Shown: positions 16,465 through 27,200 of the stretch, in pieces | Layout: every line of letters begins with the position of its first letter | How positions within the stretch are numbered: the stretch's first letter is position 1 | Virus record (IMG/VR): IMGVR_UViG_3300033144_003713 | Coordinates: 1 to 56,210 of that record | Strand: one strand, 5' to 3' | Source of the DNA: a virus | DNA length: 56,210 nt | Made by a program: the position numbers and the translations under genes | The notes under the pieces: model-generated | The model's input: only the letters and a program-made list of their open reading frames with translations | What the model was told of the DNA's origin: nothing | The model's database searches: none

Positions 16465-18158
16465 TATGTCACCAGGATAGCAGAACCCGGATCCTTTCTA
16501 AAGATCACATGTCCGTCCGAGGTACGGGCGGCTGAGTCCCACAGGAGGTCTACAACGTAGTAGTCATCTCCGGTCTTCTGCATTAGTAGCTGGTCGGATC
16601 TACCTTCGACTAGTCCGATCGATAGTACCGTGCCTGTGCCATCATCTAGATAGATATCAGCCACTGATTCCAGGTAGCCGTTAGCGTCCCACCTCGAGTA
16701 AGGTGCGCATACTTTAAGTACTCTGTGTGTCTTACCTAGGTATACTTCTGTGACCACCACGTACAGCCAGTCCCTGGATGTACACATAGCTTCGTACGTC
16801 TGTGTTACACCTAGGTCAACAGGCCTGTGATAGAGTCTGACTGGTGCACCGTCTCCATAGAGATCGGCGATCTGGAATGTTGCGCACACTTCCTCTTGCC
16901 TGAGGTCTGCGTTGTACGACTCGATAAGGCCTGAGGCGATACGCCAGCCAAGACCGAAGGTCCTACCACCAACATCGACTACTGCACCTAGTACGTTCTG
17001 CTCAGTAGCAATGGTCTCCACAGTCTCTGCCGTCACTGTGGCTCTGTCAGCTGGCAGCTCCTGGAGTGTTCTCCAGTCGTAGTAGTCGTCTACCCTTACA
17101 CGTTGCTGCCTATAATATGTGATGTCGCCCCATGCTGTGCTCTCGGTTGTCTCAACCTTAGCATCTAGCAGATAGAGCATACCCTCGTCGAAGGTGTTCT
17201 CCATGAATGGGCTGGACTTGCTGCCGAGCTCTAGCTGCACACCACCGAACTCCATAACTACAGACTCACCCTCGTAGTCTTGGACTACGAGTGAGACGTC
17301 CACAGAGTGAGTGTCACTGAGAGGAGTGAATGTAACAGAGGCTCTACTCCATAGACCACCCGTGTCATCCTCAAGGAAGACGGAGGTAGAGTCTACTTCA
17401 CCGTTGCTGTACTGAGTGCCAACTAGCAGGCTCGGACCAGAGGATCTGCCAGTCACTGGGATGCTGCGTGTAGGACGCATGCCAGCGTACCATACAGTAG
17501 CTGTGTAGGTCTGTCCTGCTCTTAGAACTAGTCCGATGGACTGTGACAAGGTCACGGACTCTCCGTCGTCTACAGAGGCTCTGAAGCCGTAGTAGCCATA
17601 GAGTCCTGTGGCTCGAGTCAGGTTCCAGTCACCGGTAGATGAGACGAGGCCACTGTTCCAAGCCCATGGTCCAAGTCTCTGAGGGATGACCCTAGAGAAC
17701 CCCGGATTAAGAAGAAGGTTACGTGGCTTCTCCTGATCCCTGAGAGTGACAGGACGCGGAGTCATCCAGGCCCTGTGTGGCTCAGATAGATCTACTGTGC
17801 CTAGGAACATGTTAGCCCTAAGCTTCCTAAACTTGTGCATGAGCTCGGTTAGATGGAATCCACCCAGGCTGTTGATAACTCTTTGAGTACGTCCGCCAAC
17901 CTTAGCCTGGCCAGCATGCCAGTAGGGATACTGGTTACCAATGACCTGCGTCATGTAACCGTACGGCGTCACCGTCGGTTCCCAGGTTGTGCCACCTGCA
18001 GGCACGATCTCATAAGCGAGATCTAGACTAGCGTACTCCTCTGTACTGGCTACTACGCCAAAGCCAAAGCTCAGCGTAGAGAGCTCTTCGCCTACGACTT
18101 CATAGCCAAAGGATAGAACAGCTTCGTTTTCAGGAATACAGTCAGGAGAGGCAGACAT
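16464..18158 (-). CDS. Tail fibre/adsorption protein with carbohydrate-binding-like domain
   Basis: 564 residues. The first 55 residues hold three copies of a Leu-x-(Phe/Leu)-(Gly/Ala)-(Tyr/Phe)-x-(Val/Ile)-Val motif starting at 15, 29 and 45. Residues about 146-325 read as a CBM4/9-type jelly roll: Asn-Leu-Leu-Leu-Asn-Pro-Gly-Phe, a Gly-Tyr-Tyr-Gly-Phe-Arg-Ala strand, Leu-Arg-Ala-Gly-Gln-Thr-Tyr-Thr-Ala and Gly-Gly-Val-Gln-Leu-Glu-Leu-Gly. The C-terminal part has regular strands like a beta-propeller or sheet. A glycan-binding tail protein directly downstream of the baseplate would help adsorption. No glycosidase residues are evident. TAATG junctions occur at both ends. Confidence 0.65.
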   Translation of the reverse strand: MSASPDCIPENEAVLSFGYEVVGEELSTLSFGFGVVASTEEYASLDLAYEIVPAGGTTWEPTVTPYGYMTQVIGNQYPYWHAGQAKVGGRTQRVINSLGGFHLTELMHKFRKLRANMFLGTVDLSEPHRAWMTPRPVTLRDQEKPRNLLLNPGFSRVIPQRLGPWAWNSGLVSSTGDWNLTRATGLYGYYGFRASVDDGESVTLSQSIGLVLRAGQTYTATVWYAGMRPTRSIPVTGRSSGPSLLVGTQYSNGEVDSTSVFLEDDTGGLWSRASVTFTPLSDTHSVDVSLVVQDYEGESVVMEFGGVQLELGSKSSPFMENTFDEGMLYLLDAKVETTESTAWGDITYYRQQRVRVDDYYDWRTLQELPADRATVTAETVETIATEQNVLGAVVDVGGRTFGLGWRIASGLIESYNADLRQEEVCATFQIADLYGDGAPVRLYHRPVDLGVTQTYEAMCTSRDWLYVVVTEVYLGKTHRVLKVCAPYSRWDANGYLESVADIYLDDGTGTVLSIGLVEGRSDQLLMQKTGDDYYVVDLLWDSAARTSDGHVIFRKDPGSAILVT

Positions 18159-18658
18159 TATGCGTCCCTACGACCACGTAGTCTTAGTCTCCCGATTGCG
18201 GAGGCGTCAGCCGCTAGGCCTGGAGCTGCACGAGTGCGCATCCAAATAGCAATGTCAGCACCTGCGGTGAAGTCACTGGTGTCTGCGTTGAGTGGAATCC
18301 TGTCTTCCAGGGCTACAGCTGTGAAGAAGTCTGAGGTTTCATAGCCTGTTGGCATAGAGTAGGGATCAACCGTAACATCATCCGCCGACCTCTCTCTAGC
18401 AAAGGTGACCTGGTCTGGGTACTCGAGATCATCGAAGTAAACCTCTGGCTCCAATACGTCTACCGCTTCATCATTCTGAAGGTAGATCTTACGGAAGTAA
18501 TAGTTCGTTGAACCAGGCTCCTGCTGAGAGGTTATTCCAAAGAAGCTGCCTGCAGCAACTGTCTGGTCACCGGTGCCGGACACTGATCCCATGAGAGAGC
18601 CCTTAGCGCCACCGAGCGCTAGGTCAGCAGGGTCATAAAACTTAATATCAAGGGACAT
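18158..18658 (-). CDS. Baseplate/tail protein, unrecognised
   Basis: 166 residues, predicted nearly all beta, with Gly-Ser-Val-Ser-Gly-Thr-Gly at the N-terminal third and a C-terminus ending in a basic Arg-Leu-Arg-Leu-Arg-Gly-Arg-Arg. It follows baseplate J, where gpI/XkdU-like wedge proteins usually sit, but I see no clear match and it is shorter than most gpI proteins. It may be a fibre-attachment adaptor. Both ends use TAATG junctions, so it is expressed with its neighbours. Confidence 0.6.
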   Translation of the reverse strand: MSLDIKFYDPADLALGGAKGSLMGSVSGTGDQTVAAGSFFGITSQQEPGSTNYYFRKIYLQNDEAVDVLEPEVYFDDLEYPDQVTFARERSADDVTVDPYSMPTGYETSDFFTAVALEDRIPLNADTSDFTAGADIAIWMRTRAAPGLAADASAIGRLRLRGRRDA

Positions 18659-19794
18659 TAGATCACCACGATTGGGTCTACGAGAGTATCGTCAGGAACG
18701 AATACCTCGTCTCTTTCGAGAGTGTAATTAAGAAGAGCTCTAGGTCTACGATCGATAGTGAGACCTTGTAGCCTTAGGTCGGCGATAGTACTAGAGGAGG
18801 AAAGCACAGCTGCTCGTAGCTGATTGATGATCAGCGACTCTCCTGGTCTGATGTCACCAAGATAGTTCAAAGCTGCCTGTTGTGCCAGATCTCTTTCTGT
18901 TGCAGTGATCGAGTTACCAGCCCTTGGGATGAGCCTCACGCTCAAGCTAACAGGAAGATACCTAGGCGGCTCCACGATGAAGAAGGTGCCGTCAGATACA
19001 ACAGAGGCCAGGTTAGAGTAAGCCTGGCGTAGGGTCTCGACAGAGACTCTGTTGTTAGTGGGGATGATGATGATCCTGAATGACCCAGGGCCCGCGAAGT
19101 AGGGCTGCTTGATCATGTCTGCAACGTTAGGTGCGTTGAACACAGCAAGACGCACAGCTACTTCGTTGCGTCCGGCCGAGCTTCTCACCCAGCGAGAGAT
19201 CCTAAACCTATACTCTTCATCACTCTCGAGGTCCGTTGCGCTACTGATGCCACTAATATTCGTCACTAGCACTTCTGCTAGGCTCGTAGTAGAGAGGTCA
19301 CCTGCGCCAACGTTCTGTGCTGTGCCGGTAGCTGACGTGGTAGCACCCACGTACGCTAGCTTGGCTGCAGCTGGGAAGTCGTAGTCTGCATCAACAGTGT
19401 ATGTGACACCGCTAGTGGAGCTAACTGTAGCTCCAGCTGGCACTCTACCAAGGTTGAGGTCAGTGGGGTGGGGTAGCTTTTGCGCAAGTGTGCCGCTTGT
19501 GACATAGAATCTAATGACCCTGTCAGAGGCTGACACCTGTCCTGCTGCAGGAAGCTTACGAGTGAGACCGAAGGTCTCCCCGAAGAGATCAAGGTAGAAG
19601 CCCTGAGCTGTAGGTAGGAACGAGTTGTTCACTGTGTCGTCTAGAGTCTGATACATCTCCTCGATGGTGCCAGAGAATACAGAGGCTAGGCCTCTACTCA
19701 CTGAGCCCTTACCCACCATGGTGACTTCTGTCTCCTGGACAATGCCTCTCAGCATTTGTCTCATGAGCTCTTCACGACTTTTCTTTCTAATCAT
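18658..19794 (-). CDS. Baseplate J-like wedge protein
   Basis: 378 residues from the ATG at 19794. I prefer it to an upstream start at 19845, which would overlap the previous gene by 50 bases; the chosen ATG is one base after that gene's stop. The family pattern is clear: a helical N-terminus, Phe-Tyr-Leu-Asp-Leu-Phe-Gly-Glu-Thr-Phe-Gly-Leu-Thr-Arg, strands around Val-Pro-Ala-Gly-Ala-Thr-Val, the Thr-Asp-Leu-Glu-Ser-Asp-Glu-Glu-Tyr-Arg-Phe-Arg-Ile segment, and a C-terminal Ile-Arg-Pro-Gly-Glu-Ser. Baseplate J/gp6-like proteins dimerise into the wedge ring that triggers sheath contraction. The order hub, gp25, J is conserved. Confidence 0.82.
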   Translation of the reverse strand: MIRKKSREELMRQMLRGIVQETEVTMVGKGSVSRGLASVFSGTIEEMYQTLDDTVNNSFLPTAQGFYLDLFGETFGLTRKLPAAGQVSASDRVIRFYVTSGTLAQKLPHPTDLNLGRVPAGATVSSTSGVTYTVDADYDFPAAAKLAYVGATTSATGTAQNVGAGDLSTTSLAEVLVTNISGISSATDLESDEEYRFRISRWVRSSAGRNEVAVRLAVFNAPNVADMIKQPYFAGPGSFRIIIIPTNNRVSVETLRQAYSNLASVVSDGTFFIVEPPRYLPVSLSVRLIPRAGNSITATERDLAQQAALNYLGDIRPGESLIINQLRAAVLSSSSTIADLRLQGLTIDRRPRALLNYTLERDEVFVPDDTLVDPIVVI

Positions 19795-19795
19795 A

Positions 19796-20230
19796 TTAGG
19801 CCTCTGGCTCAATTTCACCGGTGAGGAAGGAGAACTTCCAACCAAGGACTAGGCTATCGGCGTCAACTGTACCGTCTGCCTCGAGGAAGATGCCGTTGTG
19901 TCTCACGACGACACCAGCTTCTTCTAGATCAACTTTGACAATTGTATAGTCAATATCTTCCATTGCTAGATCCTCTACATCGGCTAGTCCAATACCTAGG
20001 TCCTGCCTCATGGCCTGGTGGACCATGGGAGTGTTAGGCTTGCCGATGTAGTTCTGTGCGCCCCAGCCTACGGAGGGGTCACTCTTGAAGCCACCACGAG
20101 TGGTGTTCAGTACTACGATCATCAGCTGTCTCTGTGACTGCTTGGTCGTACCTACGGCAATGTCTCCACCGCTTAGATCGATCTCACCGTCATCAAAGGT
20201 CTTGATGTCTCTCTGGAAATATCTAGCCAT
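19796..20230 (-). CDS. Baseplate wedge protein, gp25/XkdS-like
   Basis: 144 residues. The sequence has the pattern of the DUF2634/XkdS and gp25-like wedge family: Asp-Gly-Glu-Ile-Asp-Leu-Ser-Gly-Gly-Asp-Ile-Ala, a helix with Gln-Arg-Gln-Leu-Met-Ile-Val-Val-Leu-Asn-Thr, Gly-Gly-Phe, Gly-Trp-Gly-Ala-Gln-Asn-Tyr-Ile-Gly-Lys, and later beta strands with Tyr-Thr-Ile-Val-Lys-Val. These proteins form the inner baseplate wedge core and nucleate the sheath. The length is typical. It directly precedes the baseplate-J-like gene, the conserved pairing in contractile tails. Start is in a TAATG overlap. Confidence 0.75.
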   Translation of the reverse strand: MARYFQRDIKTFDDGEIDLSGGDIAVGTTKQSQRQLMIVVLNTTRGGFKSDPSVGWGAQNYIGKPNTPMVHQAMRQDLGIGLADVEDLAMEDIDYTIVKVDLEEAGVVVRHNGIFLEADGTVDADSLVLGWKFSFLTGEIEPEA

Positions 20231-20631
20231 TATTCAATGCTTTCAGGTAGGAAGTCTTCGAAGTCTACAATCTGGAAGCTCTTCTTCCTTCGTGGTCTGC
20301 CAAGTACACCATTGTTGGAGTCATTAATCTCGTCATCGATATCGTCAGCTACTGCAGCGATAGCGAAGATCATTCCCATAGCAAGCGATGCTTGCCCTGC
20401 ATGTGTCTCTAGCCATGTAGGTAGAGGGGTAACAATGTTAGACGAGATGACCTTGCCGACGGGGTTCATCTGGTAGTTGCCAGAGAAGACACGACCAGGA
20501 TCATCGGGGCCCAGCTGTACAGCCGGAGCGGTGAACTTGGTCATACCCTTACCGAATGCAACGCGAAGCTCACCCAGTCTATCGAACATGGTGATGTTAT
20601 CGTCTGTAATGCGTCCGCTGAACCGTCCCAT
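20230..20631 (-). CDS. Small baseplate-region protein, unrecognised
   Basis: 133 residues from the ATG at 20631, which lies in a TAATG overlap with the previous stop; a start at 20649 is possible but would overlap further. The N-terminal half is strand-rich with Phe-Ser-Gly-Arg-Ile and Val-Phe-Ser-Gly-Asn-Tyr. A hydrophobic helix (Ala-Ser-Leu-Ala-Met-Gly-Met-Ile-Phe-Ala-Ile-Ala-Ala-Val-Ala, about residues 80-96) is followed by an acidic stretch and Arg-Pro-Arg-Arg-Lys-Lys. It may cap the tail tip or connect the hub to wedges. I do not recognise the family. Confidence 0.6.
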   Translation of the reverse strand: MGRFSGRITDDNITMFDRLGELRVAFGKGMTKFTAPAVQLGPDDPGRVFSGNYQMNPVGKVISSNIVTPLPTWLETHAGQASLAMGMIFAIAAVADDIDDEINDSNNGVLGRPRRKKSFQIVDFEDFLPESIE

Positions 20632-21242
20632 TAGAACCACCTTTCCCATGGCCTAGCGTACTTCTCTTTCTTCTTAGAGTAAGGTACGCCAATAGTTCTG
20701 TTGCCTGGTGTGCCATATCTGGCTTGTGCCATCTTCATCTTCTCGGGGATAGGTGTCTTACTATCCCCCATCTTTCTACGAGATACATCATCGGCAGTCT
20801 CACCAGATGGAACTGATGCCCACGAGGATTTGAGTCCTGCCTTGGGTACAAGTTTACCAGATGTAGCTGTCCAGAAGGGATAGGGAACTCTAACAAGGAA
20901 ATCCTTCATGATTTCATCGCCAGACATCCCCTCGTGATCAATCACGATGGGTCTCACATTCTCTTGGGCCCACTTACGAAGAGAGCTTTCGTCTGAGCCT
21001 GAATTACCGTCATCAACCATGCGACCCTGGTGCTTTTCTTTGAAAGCATTGATAGGTGCTACGTAGACGATAGGTCTGCGATCTCTATTCTCTGAGGGTA
21101 GATAGCCCGGCGACCTAACTCCATTACCGAGCTTGCCTCTGTAGATAGCGCACAGAACGAACCTACCGGTACGTTCATGCTGCCTACTCTCTTGATCTCT
21201 AGTGTCTTGGCGGCGCTCTTCATTCATAGACTGCTTGCGCAT
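20631..21242 (-). CDS. Baseplate-region protein, unrecognised
   Basis: 203 residues. The first 25 residues are polar and charged (Glu/Arg/Gln/Asp), followed by Arg-Phe-Val-Leu-Cys-Ala-Ile-Tyr-Arg-Gly-Lys-Leu-Gly-Asn, which reads as a beta strand. The body has several Arg-Pro-Ile-Val strands and a basic C-terminus ending Trp-Glu-Arg-Trp-Phe. It sits between the hub and gp25/XkdS-like genes, where SPO1-type phages encode hub-to-wedge connectors, and that is the only basis for a role. The start is in TAATG with the hub stop, and the stop forms TAATG with the next gene. Confidence 0.6.
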   Translation of the reverse strand: MRKQSMNEERRQDTRDQESRQHERTGRFVLCAIYRGKLGNGVRSPGYLPSENRDRRPIVYVAPINAFKEKHQGRMVDDGNSGSDESSLRKWAQENVRPIVIDHEGMSGDEIMKDFLVRVPYPFWTATSGKLVPKAGLKSSWASVPSGETADDVSRRKMGDSKTPIPEKMKMAQARYGTPGNRTIGVPYSKKKEKYARPWERWF

Positions 21243-24200
21243 TATCTTCTACTCCTGTCGAGTGCTCTGTCGTATTGGTTGCCTCTGCTGAATGGATCAC
21301 CGATCCTAGAGAAGTCATCAGCAACGTTGACAATGAACTTCTCAACGTCCTTCCTGATGTCACCGCCAAGGCCAGCGAACTTATCAAAGATACTATACAT
21401 GTCCTGGCTGCTAGTCTCTATACCGGCCTGGAAGTTCTGCCCTCTGTAGAGGAGCATGTGTACATCAATAGGTAGCTCAGTTGAGTTGAGCTGGTGCTTA
21501 ACGTAGAGTGATGTGGCGAGGTCGCCTAGGTTGGCGACACCCCAGAGGCCAGTAAGCGCTTTGAAGCCACCAGGAGTAACAACGTTCTTACCTAGCCAGT
21601 TAGCCATAGACAGGCTTCGTCCACCAGCCCACTTCGCAGCCTGGCCTGCTGCTCCTGCAGTACCTGAACCGAATGCTTCTTTAACGCTAGCTCCAGCCCA
21701 CTTAAAGAAGGTACCGAAGCCAGTCTTCATGGAGGACTTAGCTGCCTCCGTAGCAAGAGCCTTTTGTCCATACCTGGTGATACCACCAGCAATAGCAGAG
21801 GCCGCACGTGTGCCAAAGGCCGCTGCGGGACCGACGAACGGTAGTACGAACCCAGCGATAGAGAAGATCAATAGGCCTGCGTCAAGCAGGTCTAGTACCG
21901 CACCCATGTCTCGCATGACACCCTGCATGGATGTTAGTTGCATCTCAGACGTAGGGTTGTTGACACGCACGAGGGTGTGAGGCTCGATCTCGGAGATCCA
22001 GCCCTGGGACACATTGAAGTGGTGAATAACAGAAGCTACTTCGAAGTGACCACGAAGATCATTCTGATCATCCTGGAGGTAGATAACATCGTGAGGCTTA
22101 ATACTTCTGCCAATGATGGTGATGCTGCCTCGATACATAGGCTGAAGAAGCTGACCCATGTTGGTCATGATGGTCTTCGCCTTCTGGTTCGGGTGAATAG
22201 CGTTCAGCTCATAGGTGACGCCGAGCTTACGGTTCTCCTTGCCGATCTTATAGGTGAAGGGGATACCGTCGGTCGTTGGGTACGACCTCCAGTCGGTGTC
22301 TTCGTACTGGATCATGATGTCTTCTTCGTCCTCGTTCCCATCGACATCTTTGCTGTCATTAACGTGGTACTCGACCTCAGAGGCAGGGGCCCTGAGGAGA
22401 ATACAGTTAGACATCTCTGACATACTAGCTGTCAGATTGTTAGCAATGAGATCCTTGTTGCCAATGAGGTGGTAATCCCTGAATACCCTGTAGCCAGGAG
22501 GCAGGTCAAAGATGCGCATCTTCCTGGATGCATCTCTGAGCTTAGCCTTATTGAGAGTACGGTTAACCTCTTCACTCTTGATCCATAGGTATACGTTCCA
22601 GCAGAACAGACGGAAGCCTCCGCCTGTCTCCAGTAGAACATCAGCCACTGAGGCGTTAGCAGGGAAGTCTGTAATAGCATTCTCGAAAGGATCCATGAGA
22701 GTAGATCTTCTAACAAGAGTCCTGTTCCTGTTCTTCTCGGCTCTGACCTTGAGGGCATCACCCTGCTTCTTGGTCATGACACCAGAGTTAACTAGTGTAT
22801 CGATCTGGCGCGCGTAGCCGCCTTCGCGAGGAGCTTGGCTACCAAAGATTGCTGGCGTATCGTTAGTTAGACGCTTGTACTCTGTGTTGAACAGACCATT
22901 AGGATCATGCTCTAGCTTCTCCTTAAAGGTATCGAAGATACCCAGACCTGGCTCGGCGAACATCTGCTCTAGGTCCCTGGCGGCCCCTGCGAGTACCGCC
23001 ACTCCCTTTTGAGGGTCAATGTCGTAGTACCAGAAGAAGAGGTTCTCAAGGAGCGTAGGATCGATCTGACGGAACTCTTTGACAACTGTGTCCTTCATGT
23101 TGTTAGCATAGACCCACCAGTGGGTCTCAATGTTGAAGCCTGCAGGTAGACGTACGCTGACTCTGTCCTGGATGAAGCTGCCGCGAGCCTTCTCGTAGAA
23201 GTCACCTCTATCTACGAATGTTCTATCATATAGAATGTCGAGGAACTCGGCCTTGTCATCTCCATCAGGTAGCTCGTCTAGCTCGAGGATATCCTCGTGA
23301 CGTAGGAATAGAGATGCGTCATCGTTGCTAGAGAAGATGTCTTCTCCAACGAAGTAGCTGTTGTCCTCGAGCGCACGAGCATACTTACCCTGTGCCTTGC
23401 TGAAGTTCTCTGTGTCCGTGCCACCAAAATGGCCACGGTACATAGCTACGTACACACTGCTGAGGAAAGGAACGATGAGCTGAGTCTGGAAGTCTATTCT
23501 AGATTCCTTCTTGTTAAGGACAGGGTTGAGTCTAGCGTAGGTTAGCTGCTCGACATGTCCTGGCTCACGATACATATACGGCTGCTCGGGCTGGCCTACG
23601 AAGAGCGTGCCGTCAGTCTCGAATGGTACCACCTGAGCGATAGCCCCGGGCCTGTGCCTGGCTACTTCTTTGATAGCATCCCACGCAGACTGAGGAGGAA
23701 TGATCCACTTAGCCCACTTGCCACCAGAGTATGCGGTGTCGATCCACCATGCATCGGGCTTCATCTCAGTGGCTAGCTCTAGTAGAGGGTCAACGGTGTG
23801 GGCCCATAGGTAGTTACGGAACCCCTCGTACATAGAGTCTGGATTTTCCTCATCATTGAAAGCATTCAGTATCGGAATGCCTGCGCCGATATCGGTGATA
23901 GCTAGCAGAGGAAGGTCTCTCTTGATGAAGACTCTGCGGTCTGCTTCAAGACGAGCGTTGGATGTCACGTGAACATTTGTCATGTTCACTAGCTTCTTGT
24001 TCATGACGTAGTCAACGAAACCCACAGAGGCTGAAGGGTCCTGGCCAGGTGTCACGATCGCACGCATGCTAGCTTCGCTAATCTCACGTACGCCAACTCC
24101 CTCACCAAGGTGGGGTGTCTCAGTCTTCTCGAGCACCTTGCGAATGATATCTAGGTGGTTGATGGACTCCATCTCAAACTGTACTTCATTGAGGAGCTCA

Positions 24201-27200
24201 CGCTTGTGCCCTTGAGCAACAAGGCTCACAACGTTACCAGGCATGATCTCTGTGATCATACCGGTGAAGATGATGTCCATGTCCTCAGGGAGAGAGCCAT
24301 AGCCTAGACGTAGCTGTACAGTGATACCTGTCTGTAGCTTGAGCTTGGAGAAGTATCCCTCTCCTGCATCGTCTACGTTGAGGCCAAGCTTATCCTGAGA
24401 ATCTCTGGTGAGGATCTCTTCGTTGGATAGGTTGTGGGTGACGTTAGATAGCTGACACGTTAGTAGCGCAGCGTCTTCCTTGTCGATGCGCACAGATAGA
24501 CTGATCAGGCTGTTCACACCATAGAGGTCATCAGAGAGATACTCCACGCCTCTGTCTTTATCAATGAAGTACAGACGATAGGCAGGGAAGAGCTTGCCCA
24601 TGGATAGAGTCTTATCGTTCACACGAGCCAACAGGTCTCTGTTGGTTCTGGTGATGTGCTCCTTGTCATAAGGATCGAATACGCTCAGGGCATCTCCAGA
24701 GAAGGTGTTGAGCGGTCCGCCCTTAGCCTTAACGAACTTAGGCCTACGTCCACCGGAGACAACGTTGCCAAGGTGGTTGCCCTTCTCGTCAATGACGAGG
24801 AGGCTTAGCGTTGGCTTCTCGTCACCAACAACTGGACCATTGTTCACAGCGTGTAGCGCTAGGTGATCGTTCTCACGTCCATTAAGTCTAGGGTCTGCAG
24901 AGCGCTGGCTGAGCGGCTTCCAGATCTGCTTGAGGAACTGATCGATACCACGTGTACCAAGAGCAGCGATCTCATTAGGGATAGGCTTCAACATATACTT
25001 AGGACTAAGGTATTCGCCCAGCGCCCTGTCTAGAGCGTCTTCCTTCTCGGAGGCTGCAGCGATAGTTTCTGGCTTTAGCCTCTTATGAAAATAAGGCAGG
25101 TCAGGATCAACTGGGTCGTTGATCCTGCGTGGGGTCTTAGCCTGTGCCTCCATGGCGTCTTCGTACGCCACAGCTCTGTGGTACGGAGGCTTGATACCTA
25201 GGTCTCCGTAGGTTGGGGCGAACTTTCTCCACAGCTCCTTACTGTCAGCATCTACAGCTTTTCTTCCGAAGAGCGCAGCGTAGGTAGGTAGGTTCATGTC
25301 AGCATAGTTAGAGGTGATAGGCTTGTACTCGCTACCAGGGACGTCCTCCATCGCACGCTGGTCAACGTTAACATTTGTTTCCCTGACTGTGTCCTGGAGA
25401 GACTCTAGTTTGAGCCCAGCCTTGCCACCAAGGGTTGGGAAGTTCTCATAGGCACCGGTACGCAGTAGGCCTAGGAGACGCTGTCTGGCGTCTCTTACGT
25501 CAGAGGATGTCCAGGCAGGCTCTTTAGATTGGTCCTGATAGATGCGGCCGCCGAAGACGATGTCGAAGTATGCATCCCATAGCTCCTTGGCAAAGAACAC
25601 ATCCTTTCTTCCATCGATAGCCATCCACCTAAGCATCTCTCTGCCCTGCTCCTTGATGTTGAGCTGAGCACTGTCGCCAGTGAGAGTCTCAAAGAAGTCT
25701 GCAGTAGGAAAGCCTAGGTGATCTGCAAGGGCTGCAGCTGGTGATAGAAGAGCAAGCTGAACAGGGTCAAAGGACTCGGCACCCTCAGGACGTTCGTACT
25801 GTCCCTTGGATAGGAAATTGTTCGCCTTGCCTTGGGCAATGCGTTCAATCCTACTGAGGGAGAAGTCTTGGTCTTCGTCACCCTCTCTGATTCTGTTGTA
25901 GCCGGTGTTAGACTGAGCGGAGAAGTTAAAGATACTAGCAGGGTTGTAGTTGCCGTGTGCCAGTCTTCTCTCTGTACCGAGGTAGCCACCAGTCTGACTC
26001 ACCACATAGGAGATAGGATTAAGTAGACCATTCCTGTTGGTGGGATCCAGCTCGAAGATGCTTGCGTCTTCGAACTGTGCGCCTTCCAAGACTGCAGCTA
26101 CAGTTCTATCATTGGATGCACGAGTGTCCCACAGAACATGACGCACACCATTCTTCTTCTTCTGTGTGAGATAGAACCATGCAGCTGCCAGGATGTTGGG
26201 CTGAATGATTGAGTTCACACCTCGGCTGTCATCGCCGAACACTAGCTCATACGCAAAGGCACCTTCGCCATCTAGCTCAGACTTTTTAGGCTTGTTGGGA
26301 TCCACAGGGCGGGTCTTGTACCAGTTCACCTTGAGTTTGTCAGAGTAGAAGTCTCGCTGAGGCCTAGACAATTCCTTTGTATTAAACTCGACCTGGTCGT
26401 TGAGCAGGTCGTAGATGTGGTTCCAGATAGTTCTGACGTCGTTCTGCTCACCCTTACCCTTAGAGGCTAGGACGATAGACTCAGCAAGCTGGAAGCTTAG
26501 ACGGTTCTCCAGTAGCTCGAGCTCAATGACCCACTTCTCTTCCTGAGCATTTCTATACGTGCTCACGCCAGAGATAGCGAAGTCACGTGCACCCAGGAAG
26601 TTGAGGACGTTGTTCTTAATGGTGATGAACTGTCGACGATGGTAAGGAGCACCACTCTGATAGACAGCAGCATCTAGCTCTGACTTCATCTCGTGGAACT
26701 TAGCTAGTGTCACAGCATCTGTGGTTTCGATGGTCACGAATGCATGCACGTTGTCTACGCCCATGTACTGGACCACTGGGTACACACTGCCCAGTAGAGG
26801 CAGTGTAGCCATCTTCATGAAGAACCTAGACTCCACGTGAGTCACCACGAAGTCTTTACCACTAGGTGCGAACTCTCGGATGTCACCGTGGGCAGGGTCT
26901 TCCCATTTGAATGTCATACCAGCTTCTTCTTCTCCGAAGCTAGTCTGGTATGGCTCCATGTATTCGAGGCCTGAGTCTAGAGCGGATGCACTCATGAACA
27001 TCTTCTGAGCCAGTCTGGGGATCCAGACTGCCTGCTGTACGTTCGGGGTCATGTCTCCGTTAGAGTCTCTGTACCTGATCTTGCCATCCTGCCAGACGTT
27101 CTCGTTGAACCTTCTGAAGAAGAGCTTCACAAGCAGCGTGTTGGTCTGGTTGTCCTGCGTCTCTACTACTGCTCCCTGGAATGCGCATGCAACTGTGATA

